Positions 18,828 to 28,196 of a stretch of DNA of 64,000 nt are shown here, piece after piece. Source of the stretch: an uncultured Erythrobacter sp. (GTDB lineage Bacteria; Pseudomonadota; Alphaproteobacteria; Sphingomonadales; Sphingomonadaceae). The translations under genes were made by a program, and so were the position numbers. The DNA lies in contig CANMUS010000001.1 of assembly GCA_947501215.1 (NCBI GenBank), forward strand, positions 744,001 through 808,000, given 5' to 3'. Position 1 is the stretch's first letter. Each line of letters starts with the position of its first letter. Below the pieces are notes generated by a model, which worked only from the letters and a program-made list of their open reading frames with translations, ran no database searches and was not told the DNA's origin.

Positions 18828-19718
18828 CTAGTCCTCGACCGGACTCGGCTGTTCGATCCGGTTGCCCGCCCCGTCACGCAGGCGGCGCGGCTCTAGCACG
18901 GCGGCCGTTTCGATCAGGTCGAGCGCTTGCTGCATGGCCGCGAACCGCTCCGCATCGCGGATCCAGCTGCGCGCATTCTGCGCTCCCGGCAAATTGCGCA
19001 CCTCGGCGATGGCCGCCTCCGTCCGTCCGCTCTCGAGAAACAGTCGCGCGCGTTCTAGCCGCCGCTCGGGTTGCGGCGACGGGGCGCTTTCGCTGCGGAT
19101 GATGAACAGCTGCGAGAGCTCTTCCTGAAACCGCTCGAAGCCGCTTGTTTGTGACGGTTCGGCAAGGCGCGGCGCGAGGCCTTCGAGCCGCGCGATCAAA
19201 ACGTCGAGCGTTATTGGGCTGCGGCTGGTGCGGATCAGCGTGTCGACCGCATTGGGCATGGCATCGCCGAAACGCAGCCGCAGCTGGTCGGCAAGGAAAC
19301 CAAGTTCCGCGCCTTTCTCCAGTGCGCGCCTCGTGGCGAATGCGATGAGCAGGCCCTCGGCGCGCGCGGCGTTGCCCGCCGCAGCCTGCGCCTGCAGGTC
19401 GAGCCGCGAAAGTCTTTGCTCCGCCGCGGCTAGCCGCTGGTCGATCCCGCCTTGTTGCTCTTCCACACGGGCGACGGCCCGCTCCGCCGCCTGGCTGGCC
19501 GTGGCAGACGGTGTGGGGGTCGGAGAGGCCGATGGAGCGGCGGAAGGTTCGCCGGCATTCGAGGGCGGAGGCAGCTGCACCACCTCTGGCTCGCGGTCCT
19601 GCATCTTGTAGACGGCGTATCCCGCCACGGCGCCGCCAAGCAGGAAAGAGGCAAGGACCGCTGCGAGCACGGGCCGTACGGACGGCCCCTTGCGCGAGCT
19701 GCTGGTGAATTCTTTCAT
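18828..19718 (-). CDS. Mitofilin/Mic60-like inner-membrane protein of the hem cluster
   Basis: This 296-residue protein has one transmembrane helix at about 17-37 (VLAAVLASFLLGGAVAGYAVY), a Pro/Ser/Ala-rich linker (about 45-75), a coiled coil (about 78-125, AERAVARVEEQQGG...), and a helical C-terminal domain. This order, and the position directly after hemC-hemD, match alphaproteobacterial Mic60/mitofilin homologues (COG4223-like), which shape intracytoplasmic membranes and contact the outer membrane. It starts 39 bases after the hemD stop on the same strand. Residue-level similarity is too weak for certainty. Confidence 0.65.
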   Translation of the reverse strand: MKEFTSSSRKGPSVRPVLAAVLASFLLGGAVAGYAVYKMQDREPEVVQLPPPSNAGEPSAAPSASPTPTPSATASQAAERAVARVEEQQGGIDQRLAAAEQRLSRLDLQAQAAAGNAARAEGLLIAFATRRALEKGAELGFLADQLRLRFGDAMPNAVDTLIRTSRSPITLDVLIARLEGLAPRLAEPSQTSGFERFQEELSQLFIIRSESAPSPQPERRLERARLFLESGRTEAAIAEVRNLPGAQNARSWIRDAERFAAMQQALDLIETAAVLEPRRLRDGAGNRIEQPSPVED

Positions 19719-19757
19719 CGACTTCCGTTCTACGACCCGATGCCCGGTGTTCCGGAC

Positions 19758-20450
19758 CTATCCATCCCCGTCCGAGGATTCTTGGCACAAAGATTTCGCC
19801 AAGGCCAGCATTGCGCCATCGTCGGGCGTCCAGGCGACGTGGACCGAGGCCCAGCCGTCGCCGACCATTTCGGCAACGCGCGAACCGATCGCGACGACTA
19901 TAAACTTCGTGCGATCGACCTTCAGCCGGTCGCATTCTTGCGTGAAACGTTCGGCAGCGGCACCCGAATGAAGGGCAACGACCGTCCCGCGCAGCAAGGG
20001 CTTGGGCAATTCCAGCGATTGCGGGACGGCGCGATAGACCACCCGCGCCTCGACACGCACCCCCTCGGGAGCCTTGAGCGGAACCCCATCTTCTCCCGCC
20101 AGCCGCAGCAGGCGCAGTTTGCGGCCCGCGAGCCGGTCGAGTACGGATTGAAGGCCGCCCTTGCCCACCTGCCCGACCATCAGTCCGGCCCTGCGTGCAG
20201 CATCGGCAGTCGCCTGTCCGACGACGTGAACCGGCAGCTTCGCATAACGCTTCAGGCTGTCGCCGGCATGGCGAAAGGCATTGGCGCTGCCGATCAGAAG
20301 TCCGTCGAACTGGTCCCGCTCCGGTGGGTCCCAGGCTACCGTCTCGATGTCGAACAGCGGCGCGCCGACCACCTCCATGCCCATATCGCGAGCGGTCTTC
20401 GCCGACACCGTCCAGCCCGGTTCCGGTCGCAAAAGAAGGAGTGGCTTCAC
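19758..20450 (-). CDS. hemD: Uroporphyrinogen-III synthase
   Basis: The GTG at 20450 overlaps the hemC stop by four bases (GTGA) and gives 230 residues. This frame is open far upstream, but only this start gives a HemD-sized protein: KPLLLLRPEPGW at the N terminus, then GLLIGSANAFRHAG, HVVGQATADAARRAGL, and late VVAIGSRVAEMVGDGW. HemD closes the linear tetrapyrrole hydroxymethylbilane with inversion of ring D. HemD sequences vary widely, but the gene neighbourhood is decisive. Confidence 0.92.
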   Translation of the reverse strand: MKPLLLLRPEPGWTVSAKTARDMGMEVVGAPLFDIETVAWDPPERDQFDGLLIGSANAFRHAGDSLKRYAKLPVHVVGQATADAARRAGLMVGQVGKGGLQSVLDRLAGRKLRLLRLAGEDGVPLKAPEGVRVEARVVYRAVPQSLELPKPLLRGTVVALHSGAAAERFTQECDRLKVDRTKFIVVAIGSRVAEMVGDGWASVHVAWTPDDGAMLALAKSLCQESSDGDG

Positions 20451-21376
20451 GCCCCGCCCTCGAAGAGCGCGCGCACCGTAGGCGACGCCCGACCGAGCAA
20501 ACGCGCCGCCAGCTCGCGCGGCGCATCGGCATCGCCTCTGGCAAAGCTGGCGCTGTACTCGATCAGCTCGCGTCCGTCGGCGCTGAAGATCGCCGCTCGC
20601 AGGACCAGCGTGTCGCCTTCGGTCGTGGTCAGCGCCGCGATCGGGCTGCTGCAGCCGCCGCCGAGCCCCTCCAGTAGGCGACGCTCGGCGAGGATTTCCG
20701 CATGGCTGGGCCCGTGGTCGATGGCTGCGAGATAGTCGCGAGCCTGCGCATTGTCGGTACGGCATTCGATCCCGATCGCCGCCTGTGCCGGTGCGGGCAG
20801 CCAGTCCTCGGGCTCGAGCCGATTGCCCACCTGCTCCTTGCCGAGGCGTTGCAGACCCGCTGCCGCAAGGAAGGTCACATCGACCTCGCCGCCCTCGAGC
20901 TTGGCCATGCGTGTCGCCACGTTGCCGCGAATGCCGACCACGCGGAGATCGGGCCGTCTGTGTAGCAACTGAGCCGCGCGGCGCGGCGCGCTCGTCCCCA
21001 CCCGCGCGCTTTCGGGAATGGCATCGAGCGAAGCTGCGCCGAGCAGCACGTCCGCCTTGTCCGCGCGCGGAAGGATCGCGGCGATCGTCAGCGTTTCGGG
21101 CCGCAGCGTTTCCACATCCTTCATCGAATGCACCGCCGCGTCGATCCGGCCCTCCGCCAGCCAGATATCGAGTTCGCGCGTCCACAGGGCCTTGCCACCG
21201 ATTTCGGCCAGCGGACGGTCCTGGATGCGGTCGCCGCTGGCGATCACCGGCACAAGCTCGACCGCCGCCTCGTCCCAGCCATGCGCTGCGCACAAGCGCG
21301 CGCGGGTTTCATGCGCCTGCGCCATGGCAAGCGGCGACTGGCGGGTTCCGAGGCGGATGAGCGGTGTGTCGGCCAT
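20447..21376 (-). CDS. hemC: Porphobilinogen deaminase (hydroxymethylbilane synthase)
   Basis: This 309-residue protein begins with RLGTRQSPLAMAQA and continues with IQDRPLAEIGGKALWTRELD, VHSMKDVET and GTSAPRRAAQL. The dipyrromethane cofactor is held by Cys242 in LGGGCSSPIAAL. It joins four porphobilinogen units to make hydroxymethylbilane for HemD, encoded next with a GTGA overlap. The gene is divergent from tsaD across 46 bases, so both promoters share that short gap. Confidence 0.97.
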   Translation of the reverse strand: MADTPLIRLGTRQSPLAMAQAHETRARLCAAHGWDEAAVELVPVIASGDRIQDRPLAEIGGKALWTRELDIWLAEGRIDAAVHSMKDVETLRPETLTIAAILPRADKADVLLGAASLDAIPESARVGTSAPRRAAQLLHRRPDLRVVGIRGNVATRMAKLEGGEVDVTFLAAAGLQRLGKEQVGNRLEPEDWLPAPAQAAIGIECRTDNAQARDYLAAIDHGPSHAEILAERRLLEGLGGGCSSPIAALTTTEGDTLVLRAAIFSADGRELIEYSASFARGDADAPRELAARLLGRASPTVRALFEGGA

Positions 21377-21422
21377 AGAGGTTCGCTTGCCCTAGCGAGC
21401 GATACCGCTAAGGGAAAGCGCG

Positions 21423-22451
21423 ATGGTACTCGTGCTCGGCATAGAAAGTTCCTGCGACGAAACCGCCGCCGCTCTGGTCGATGGCGAGGGCGGCATCGTG
21501 GCGCAGCGTATCGCCTCGCAGGACGCGGAACATGCGCCCTATGGCGGCGTGGTGCCGGAGATCGCGGCGCGCGCCCATGCCGAGCGGCTGGCCCCGATGA
21601 TCGAAGGCGTGCTGGCGGATGCCGGTGTAAGTCTGACCGATTGCGATGCCATTGCAGCCACAGCGGGTCCGGGACTGATCGGGGGCGTTATGGTCGGGCT
21701 GGTCAGCGCGAAGGCGCTTGCGATGGCGAGCGACACGCCGCTGATCGCGGTGAACCATCTAGAAGGCCATGCGCTGAGTCCGCGCCTTGCGGATAGCTCG
21801 ATCGAGTTTCCCTACGCCCTTCTGCTCGTCTCGGGCGGACACTGCCAGATCCTGCGCGTCGACGGCGTGGGCCAATACAAGCGCCTAGCCACCACCATCG
21901 ACGATGCGCTGGGCGAGGCCTTCGATAAGACCGCCAAGATCCTCGGCTTGGGCTTCCCCGGCGGTCCGGCGGTGGAGCGCGTGGCGAAAGAGGGCGACCC
22001 CACCGCGGTGCCCCTGCCCCGCCCCATGGTCGGCAGCGGCGAACCGCATTTCTCCTTCGCGGGTCTCAAGAGCGCGGTGCTGCGCGCCCATGAGAGCGGT
22101 AAGCACACCGCCCCAGATCTCGCCGCGAGCTTCCAGCAAGCGGCCGTCGACTGCGTGGTCGACCGGCTGCGGATCGCGCTCGAGAGCATGGATGATGTCG
22201 AGACGCTGGTAGTGGCCGGCGGCGTGGCGGCCAATGCGACCGTTCGAGCGGCCCTCGAAAGGCTCGCCGCAGACCACGGCATGCGCTTTGCCGCGCCGCC
22301 GCCCGCGCTGTGCACCGACAATGCGGCGATGATCGCCTGGGCGGGTGTCGAGCGCCTCGGGCAGTCCGACCCGCTCGACATTGCCGCTCGCCCGCGCTGG
22401 CCGCTCGACCCGGATGCGGAGCCCGTCCGCGGCGCGGGAGTGAAGGCATGA
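21423..22451 (+). CDS. tsaD: tRNA N6-threonylcarbamoyladenosine transferase subunit TsaD
   Basis: This 342-residue ASKHA-fold protein has [15 protein letters not shown] at the start, the metal-binding His112 and His116 in [21 protein letters not shown] for phosphate binding, and [12 protein letters not shown]. TsaD adds the threonylcarbamoyl group to A37 of ANN-decoding tRNAs together with TsaB/TsaE and is essential in most bacteria. It is first in an overlapping row tsaD-gpsA-flippase (ATGA, then GTGA). Confidence 0.98.
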   Translation: MVLVLGIESSCDETAAALVDGEGGIVAQRIASQDAEHAPYGGVVPEIAARAHAERLAPMIEGVLADAGVSLTDCDAIAATAGPGLIGGVMVGLVSAKALAMASDTPLIAVNHLEGHALSPRLADSSIEFPYALLLVSGGHCQILRVDGVGQYKRLATTIDDALGEAFDKTAKILGLGFPGGPAVERVAKEGDPTAVPLPRPMVGSGEPHFSFAGLKSAVLRAHESGKHTAPDLAASFQQAAVDCVVDRLRIALESMDDVETLVVAGGVAANATVRAALERLAADHGMRFAAPPPALCTDNAAMIAWAGVERLGQSDPLDIAARPRWPLDPDAEPVRGAGVKA

Positions 22452-23440
22452 CCAGCGTCGGCGTCCTCGGAGCGGGTGCTTGGGGCACGGCGCTCGCCCA
22501 AATGCTCGCCAGCGACGGGCGCGACGTGCTGATCTGGGCGCGCGAACCGGAACTGGTCGGGGAAATCAACACGCACCACACAAACACGTTGTTCCTGCCA
22601 TCGGCAACGCTGGCGAAGACCGTGCGGGCGACTGGCGATCTGGCCGAAATGGCACAACTCGACGTCCTGCTCGTCGTCACGCCCGCACAGCATATGGGCA
22701 GCGTACTGGCCGACATGCCTGCGCACCCTGCCGACCTGCTGCTCTGCTCTAAGGGGATCGAGGCGAGCAGCGGTCGCTTGATGAACGATGTCGCGCGCGA
22801 CGCGGCACCGGGAAGCGCGGTTGCGGTCCTCTCCGGCCCGACCTTCGCGCATGAGGTCGCGGCAGGTTTGCCGACCGCCGTGACTCTCGCCTGTTCTGGC
22901 GGTGAGGCGCAGTGGGATCGCATTTCGCCGGTCGTCGCGCGGCACACCTTCCGGCCATATTATTCCGACGACGTCACCGGCGCCGAGATCGGCGGGGCGG
23001 TGAAGAACGTGCTCGCCATCGCTTGCGGCGTGGTCGACGGGCTCGGCCTTGGCCAGAACGCCCGCGCAGCGCTGATCGCGCGCGGCTATGCCGAGATGCT
23101 GCGCTTCGGCGAGGCGCTGGGCGCGCGGGCGGAGACATTGGCAGGCCTGTGCGGCCTCGGGGACCTCGTGCTGACCTGCTCCTCTACCTCGAGCCGCAAT
23201 TTCTCGCTCGGCAAGGCGCTGGGCGAAGGGCAAAAGGCTGAAGAGCTGATGGCCGACCGCCGCACGGTGGCGGAGGGCGCGCATACCGCACCCGTCCTCG
23301 TCGAACTGGCCGCGCGGCACGGCGTCGCCATGCCGATCGTCACTGCGGTCTACGGCCTCATCAAAGGCGACGATCCGCGCACAACCGTGTCTGGGCTGCT
23401 CGCTCGTCCGCTCAAGGCCGAACAGGGCAGCGCCGGGTGA
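22448..23440 (+). CDS. gpsA: Glycerol-3-phosphate dehydrogenase [NAD(P)+]
   Basis: The ATG at 22448 overlaps the tsaD stop and gives 330 residues. [16 protein letters not shown] is the nucleotide-binding turn, [12 protein letters not shown] and the catalytic-lysine segment [15 protein letters not shown] are conserved, and [11 protein letters not shown] follows. It makes sn-glycerol 3-phosphate from dihydroxyacetone phosphate for phospholipid synthesis. Pairing with tsaD is common in alphaproteobacteria. Confidence 0.97.
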   Translation: MTSVGVLGAGAWGTALAQMLASDGRDVLIWAREPELVGEINTHHTNTLFLPSATLAKTVRATGDLAEMAQLDVLLVVTPAQHMGSVLADMPAHPADLLLCSKGIEASSGRLMNDVARDAAPGSAVAVLSGPTFAHEVAAGLPTAVTLACSGGEAQWDRISPVVARHTFRPYYSDDVTGAEIGGAVKNVLAIACGVVDGLGLGQNARAALIARGYAEMLRFGEALGARAETLAGLCGLGDLVLTCSSTSSRNFSLGKALGEGQKAEELMADRRTVAEGAHTAPVLVELAARHGVAMPIVTAVYGLIKGDDPRTTVSGLLARPLKAEQGSAG

Positions 23441-24939
23441 CAGCCGGACAAGCCGATGAGGACATGACCGCCCTCGCCAAGGGCGGACGGCAGAACTTCT
23501 TCGGGTTCCTGCTGCGCCTGCTGGCGCGCCTGCCCTTCCTGTTCATCGCGGGCCGCCTCTACGGGCCGGAAGCGCTGGGCGTGTTCGCATCCGCGCTGGT
23601 GGTGGTCGAACTGGTCGCGCTGGTCTGCGCGATGGGCGAGAAGCGCGGGCTGGCGCAACGCATGTCCGACGGTGAGGGCATTCATCCGGCCAACCTCGCA
23701 TTCGACGGCATGTTGCTGGCGCTGTTCTTCTCGACCCTCGCCGCGATCTTCTTCTGGTTCGTCCCCGCGCCGCTTTTCCCGAGCGGGCAGTATTCCGAAC
23801 TCGACCGGCTCATCGTCCTCGCCATCCCCGGCTATGCGCTGACCGAGGTGGTGCTCGCAGCGCAGGCCTACAAATACGATATCGCCACCACCGTGCGCGC
23901 CCGCGCTGTGGTCGAACCCTGGACGATCTCGATCATGGCGGGCGTGTTCTGGTTCGTGCCTTCCTTGCGAGAGGCGGGGCTGTCGCTGGCTTACCTCATT
24001 TCGATCTATGCGGGACTTGCGACGGGGCTGTGGACCTTCCTGCGCACCTATGGCCTACCGCGCCAGTGGCGGATCGAGCTGCCCTATATGGCCCGCACGA
24101 CCGCCCGCGCGCTGCCGCTGGCGACCGCCGATGCGATCGAGTGGGGAACCCGGCGCGTCGACATCTTCATCCTCGGCCTGTTTGCAGCGCCCAGTGCGGT
24201 GGGTGTCTATTATGTCGCGCAACAGGTCGCGAGCCTGCCGCAAAAGCTCAAGACCAGTTTCGAGCCCATTCTCGGCCCGGTCATCACCAAGAACCTCAAA
24301 ACGAAGAACTACGAGGCGATCGCCAGACAGGTTTGCCAGGTCGGCTTCTGGATCATCGCCATGCAGGCCGGCATCGCGCTGGCGCTCGGCGTGCCGGGCG
24401 AGGCGGTGATGGGACTCGTCGGGCCGGAATTCGTCGGCGGGACCGGGGCCCTCGCTCTATTGCTCGCTGCCGAAGTGGTGGCAGCGACGGCAGTGGTATC
24501 GGAAGCCGTGCTGATCTACGTCGCGCGCGTCCGCAATTTGTGGATTTCCATCGGCACGATTGCGTTCCAGGCCGTACTGACCGTCGTGTTGATCGAGGTC
24601 GTCGTCGCAGCGGACTATGGTGAGCCGTACAAGGCGGCTGCCGCTGCCCTCGCCCTCGCCATCGCGCTCGGCACGGCAAGCCTGATCAAGGCCGTTTTGC
24701 TGTCGAAAATTCTCGGCCATTCGATCAACAATTTCCGCTGGGCACTGGTCTACGCCGTCGCGCCTGCAGTGGTGGTCGGTTGGCTGGCCACGCAGTTGCC
24801 GGAATGGGCCGAGCTCGCATTCGGCGTGCCCGCGATCCTGCTGGTCTATGGCTGGATCATCTGGAAACGCGGCTTCGGTCCGGAGGATCGCGTGCTGTTC
24901 CGGCGCAATTTGGACGAGCCTTCTGACAAGCAAGCCTGA
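23437..24939 (+). CDS. Wzx/MurJ-like polysaccharide flippase
   Basis: This 500-residue membrane protein has about 12-14 helices, and its N terminus (QNFFGFLLRLLARLPFLFIAGRLYGPEALG) is typical of the Wzx branch of the MOP superfamily. It would flip a lipid-linked oligosaccharide across the inner membrane. The GTG at 23437 overlaps the gpsA stop by four bases; an ATG at 23464 would also give a full-length protein. The linked glycan is unknown, because the exopolysaccharide locus with broken genes lies 8 kb away. Confidence 0.82.
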   Translation: MTAGQADEDMTALAKGGRQNFFGFLLRLLARLPFLFIAGRLYGPEALGVFASALVVVELVALVCAMGEKRGLAQRMSDGEGIHPANLAFDGMLLALFFSTLAAIFFWFVPAPLFPSGQYSELDRLIVLAIPGYALTEVVLAAQAYKYDIATTVRARAVVEPWTISIMAGVFWFVPSLREAGLSLAYLISIYAGLATGLWTFLRTYGLPRQWRIELPYMARTTARALPLATADAIEWGTRRVDIFILGLFAAPSAVGVYYVAQQVASLPQKLKTSFEPILGPVITKNLKTKNYEAIARQVCQVGFWIIAMQAGIALALGVPGEAVMGLVGPEFVGGTGALALLLAAEVVAATAVVSEAVLIYVARVRNLWISIGTIAFQAVLTVVLIEVVVAADYGEPYKAAAAALALAIALGTASLIKAVLLSKILGHSINNFRWALVYAVAPAVVVGWLATQLPEWAELAFGVPAILLVYGWIIWKRGFGPEDRVLFRRNLDEPSDKQA

Positions 24940-25027
24940 GGCAGCTCGTCGCTATAAATGAACGTTCAGTCGGCATTCACGCGCCGGCCATGTAATGTTA
25001 TCTCTTGAGAAAAAGGGAGGACTGCCG

Positions 25028-26737
25028 ATGCGTTTGAGGAACCTGTTCGCCACTTGCGCCGCCGCTGCACTGCTTGCCGGATGCGCCTCGCAGCAAGGGG
25101 GCGAGGAGATCGTCCTTACCGGTTCGAAAGCGTCCCCGAGTGCGGACCGGTCGGCACCGCCTCCGCCACCGCCGCCACCTCCTCCGCCCCCACCGACTGC
25201 TGGCTATGTCCAGTCCGCGCCGATCACGGTTACGGCTTCGCGGGTTGGTGCTCCTGCTGCGGAAGCGGCCGACGCAGCGACGACTACGAGCTCAGCGGAC
25301 AGCAGCTACCGATATTTCCCGCCCGTCTTCGTTCCGACAGTGCCCCACCGTGACCAGTACGACGGCGAAGAAGTCTCGCCGGTGAAGCTCGTCGCGAACG
25401 AGCCGGTGTCCACCTTCTCGGTCGATGTCGACACCGGCGCCTATGCCAATGCGCGGCGCTTCATTTCCGAAGGCGAGATGCCGCCCAAGGCCGCAATGCG
25501 CACCGAGGAGTTCGTCAATTACTTCCGCTACGATTACGATCGCCCGGCGGACCGCTCGCAGCCGTTCACGGTCAATACCGATGTCGCAGTGTCGCCGTGG
25601 AACCCGGAGACGCGCCTCGTCCGGATCGGGCTCGCGGGCTACGAGATGCCCGAGGAAACGCGCCCGGCCGCCAACCTCGTCTTCCTGCTCGACGTATCGG
25701 GATCGATGTACAGCGCGGACAAGCTGCCGCTGGTGAAGACGGCCATGCGCCAGCTCGCCGGCCAGCTCACTGAACGCGACCGGGTCTCCATCGTCGTCTA
25801 TGCGGGGGCCGCGGGCCTTGTGCTGGAGCCGACGAATGACGAGCGCAAGATGAAGGACGCGATCGAGCAACTGCAGGCTGGCGGATCGACGGCAGGCGGG
25901 GCCGGTATCGAGCTTGCTTACCGCGTCGCCGAAGCGAACCGGATCGAGGGCGGCATCAACCGCGTGATCCTGGCGACCGACGGCGATTTCAACGTCGGCA
26001 CGTCGGACCGCGACGCGCTGGTCGAGCTGATCGAGGAAAAGCGCGAAACCGGCGTGACGCTGTCGGTGCTCGGCTTCGGACGCGGCAATCTGAACGATGC
26101 GATGATGGAGCAGATCGCCAACAACGGGAACGGCAACTATTCCTATATCGACAGCGCGCTGGAAGCCCGCAAGGTGCTCGGTGACGAGATGGGCGCGACG
26201 CTGTTCACCATCGCCAAGGACGTGAAAATCCAAGTCGAGTTCAATCCCGCCGTGGTCAGCCAGTACCGGCTCGTCGGCTACGAGAACCGCATCCTGCGCG
26301 AGGAAGATTTCGACAACGACGCCGTCGATGCGGGCGATATCGGCGCAGGCCACCAGGTGACGGCGCTCTACGAAGTCGTGCCGGTCGGCGCCAAGGGCTG
26401 GATCGGGCAGCGCCGCTACGAGGACCAGATCGACACGCGCGCTCGCGATCTTGCTGCCGAAGCGGCCTACATCAAGTTGCGCTACAAGATGCCCGATGGC
26501 GAGAAGAGCTCGCTCATCACCTATACGCTTCCGGCCCGCGCCCTGCAGACCGGCAGCCTGCCCGGCGGCGATTTCGCCTTCGCCAGCGCGGTGGCGGCGT
26601 TCGGGCAGAAGCTGCGCGGCGACCCGATGCTCGAAAGCTTCGGCTACGGGCAGATTGCAGGGCTGGCAGGCAATCCGCGCGATTTCTGGCGGCAGGAATT
26701 CGTCCAGCTGGTGAAGACCGCCGACTCGCTCGACTAG
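25028..26737 (+). CDS. VWA-domain lipoprotein (YfbK-like) with a 13-proline run
   Basis: The ATG at 25028 follows a strong ribosome site (GGGAGGA) and starts a lipoprotein signal (AAALLAGCAS), giving 569 residues. An unusual run of 13 prolines (about residues 44-56) follows, then a low-complexity linker. The von Willebrand N-terminal segment (PVSTFSVDVDTGAYANARRF) comes next, then the VWA domain with MIDAS motif DVSGSM at about 222-227, and a C-terminal DUF3520-like domain. It is probably an envelope protein that binds partners through a metal-dependent site. A palindrome TGAACGTTCA (24959-24968) lies 60 bases upstream. Confidence 0.88.
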   Translation: MRLRNLFATCAAAALLAGCASQQGGEEIVLTGSKASPSADRSAPPPPPPPPPPPPPTAGYVQSAPITVTASRVGAPAAEAADAATTTSSADSSYRYFPPVFVPTVPHRDQYDGEEVSPVKLVANEPVSTFSVDVDTGAYANARRFISEGEMPPKAAMRTEEFVNYFRYDYDRPADRSQPFTVNTDVAVSPWNPETRLVRIGLAGYEMPEETRPAANLVFLLDVSGSMYSADKLPLVKTAMRQLAGQLTERDRVSIVVYAGAAGLVLEPTNDERKMKDAIEQLQAGGSTAGGAGIELAYRVAEANRIEGGINRVILATDGDFNVGTSDRDALVELIEEKRETGVTLSVLGFGRGNLNDAMMEQIANNGNGNYSYIDSALEARKVLGDEMGATLFTIAKDVKIQVEFNPAVVSQYRLVGYENRILREEDFDNDAVDAGDIGAGHQVTALYEVVPVGAKGWIGQRRYEDQIDTRARDLAAEAAYIKLRYKMPDGEKSSLITYTLPARALQTGSLPGGDFAFASAVAAFGQKLRGDPMLESFGYGQIAGLAGNPRDFWRQEFVQLVKTADSLD

Positions 26738-26758
26738 CGGCCTTGGCAGGCAGGGCGC

Positions 26759-27520
26759 ATGGCGGCTAAGAGCCGCTCCATGTCGATCCGTCCCGCCCTC
26801 GCCATCGTCGCCGGAGCCGCGCTCGTTGCGGCGGCCGGCTATGGCTATGCCGCCAAGACCGACGAGGCCTTCGTCGTGCCGCTCGAAGAGAGTGCAGCGC
26901 AGGCGATCGCGGACAACGGCGGAGGCGGCGTGATCGCGCGCTTTACCGGGGCAAACGGCTCCCCGACGCGCCATCCGTTGCTAAGCAATGGCGAGGACCT
27001 GCCCGAACAGACCCGCGCCCGCGTGGCGCAGGCCGTGGCCGGGATGCCCGGCGTCGGCGGCGTGGTCTGGAGCGACGGGACCGCGCGCGCGGAAACCGAC
27101 GCGCCTACTTTCGAGCCGCTGCATTGCCAGGAGGATGTCGATGACCTGCTGCGCAGCCGCTCGATCCGCTTCGAGGAAGCGTCGAGCGCGCTGCTGCCGG
27201 CCAGCCGCATCCTGCTCGACGAGGTGGCCCAAGCGTTGCAGCCCTGCCTTGGCGCGATTATTTCGATCACCGGCCACACCGACAAGTCGGGTACCGAGCC
27301 GGGCAATCTTGCACTGAGCATGGAACGCGCGCGGGCGGTGCGCGAAGCGCTGGTCAGCCGCGGCATCCCGCGCGACGGCCTCCGGGCGCGCGGGATGGGT
27401 TCGTCCGAGCCGGTCGAGGGCCTGGCCCCCGGCGATCCCGCCAACCGCCGCATCGAATTTGCCGTGATCCGCACCGAGCCACTCCGTCCCACCCCCGTCG
27501 ATACGCCGGGAGCGCGCTGA
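26759..27520 (+). CDS. OmpA-like peptidoglycan-binding protein
   Basis: This 253-residue protein has an N-terminal hydrophobic segment (SIRPALAIVAGAALVAAAGYGYA) acting as signal or anchor, and an OmpA C-terminal domain at about 128-240: RSRSIRFEEASSALLPAS, ITGHTDKSGTEPGNLALSMERA, GMGSSEPVEG and PANRRIEF. Such domains bind diaminopimelate in peptidoglycan. It follows the VWA lipoprotein by 21 bases and overlaps the next small gene (TGATG), so it is part of an envelope operon. Confidence 0.85.
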   Translation: MAAKSRSMSIRPALAIVAGAALVAAAGYGYAAKTDEAFVVPLEESAAQAIADNGGGGVIARFTGANGSPTRHPLLSNGEDLPEQTRARVAQAVAGMPGVGGVVWSDGTARAETDAPTFEPLHCQEDVDDLLRSRSIRFEEASSALLPASRILLDEVAQALQPCLGAIISITGHTDKSGTEPGNLALSMERARAVREALVSRGIPRDGLRARGMGSSEPVEGLAPGDPANRRIEFAVIRTEPLRPTPVDTPGAR

Positions 27521-27654
27521 TGCCGATCTGGTTCGAAGTCGTGGTGTTGATGCTGGTCGGCTATTTCGCCGGCATCGGGATCGGCTGGGGCCTGTGGGGC
27601 CGCACGGAACGGGGCGATATCGAAACCGACGGAACCATGAAGGATCCCCAATGA
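27520..27654 (+). CDS. 44-aa small membrane protein
   Basis: This is a short frame between two coupled genes: ATG at 27520 shares a base with the OmpA-like stop, and its TGA at 27652-27654 overlaps the ATG of the next gene. The product begins MPIWFEVVVLMLVGYFAGIG, a single hydrophobic helix with GxGxG spacing, and ends in a short acidic tail. Position, coupling at both ends and composition support a real gene. The function is unknown; it may assist the HHH membrane protein that follows. Confidence 0.65.
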   Translation: MPIWFEVVVLMLVGYFAGIGIGWGLWGRTERGDIETDGTMKDPQ

Positions 27655-28133
27655 TCGAACTGCTCGAGGCCTATTGGCCCGCCATCGTGATCGCGCTCGT
27701 CATCGGGCTGGTCATCGCCTGGTACATTTTCCACGCCTCCCGCCGGACGCGCGTCACGGGAACGAGCAGGGACGTGCTCGACGAAGGCGCAGCCCCCGCG
27801 GAACGCAACAAGGCGCTGATCGACAGCGCGCCTGCCGCCACCCCGATGCAGCCGGCCGCCGCCGTGCCGCCGACTGCAGCCCAGGCGACCGGCGGTGACG
27901 ATCTCACCCGCATTAAGGGCGTCGGCCCGAAGCTGGCCGCGCTGCTCCGCGAACAGGGGATCACCGGTTTCGCGCAGATCGCGGCGTGGACCGAAGAGGA
28001 CATCGACCGGATCGACCCGACCCTGGGCCGTTTCGAAGGCCGCATCCGGCGTGACGACTGGGTCGGCCAGGCGCGCCTTCTCGCCGATGGCGACGAAAGC
28101 GGCTTTGCGAGCAGATATGGCAAGATCTCCTGA
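27651..28133 (+). CDS. Membrane-anchored helix-hairpin-helix protein
   Basis: This 160-residue protein has an N-terminal helix (about 9-27, WPAIVIALVIGLVIAWYIF), a basic stop-transfer (RRTR), a Pro/Ala linker, and a C-terminal HHH domain at about 82-150 (DDLTRIKGVGPKLAALLREQGIT, then GRFEGRIRRDDWVGQARLLA). The same type of domain is found in proteins near respiratory complex I and in 50S-like HHH proteins; it usually binds DNA or proteins. Start overlaps the 44-aa gene by four bases. Confidence 0.82.
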   Translation: MIELLEAYWPAIVIALVIGLVIAWYIFHASRRTRVTGTSRDVLDEGAAPAERNKALIDSAPAATPMQPAAAVPPTAAQATGGDDLTRIKGVGPKLAALLREQGITGFAQIAAWTEEDIDRIDPTLGRFEGRIRRDDWVGQARLLADGDESGFASRYGKIS

Positions 28134-28137
28134 TCGG

Positions 28138-28162
28138 GGAACGAATCCAAACCGGGCCTGTT
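28138..28162 (+). promoter_or_regulatory. EcfG-type general stress promoter
   Basis: GGAAC at 28138-28142 and GTT at 28160-28162 are separated by 17 bases, matching the EcfG consensus GGAAC-N16/17-(C)GTT used for the PhyR-NepR-EcfG stress response. It lies in the 63-base gap before the single-domain response regulator, with the -10 half about 35 bases before its ATG. Confidence 0.6.
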
Positions 28163-28196
28163 GATCGAATGGGTCGATGGCTTGGGAGAGTTTCCT

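Noticed and set aside
25292..26974. 560-codon open frame antisense to the VWA lipoprotein gene
   Set aside because: It is a shadow of the sense gene: no start context and no recognisable protein features.
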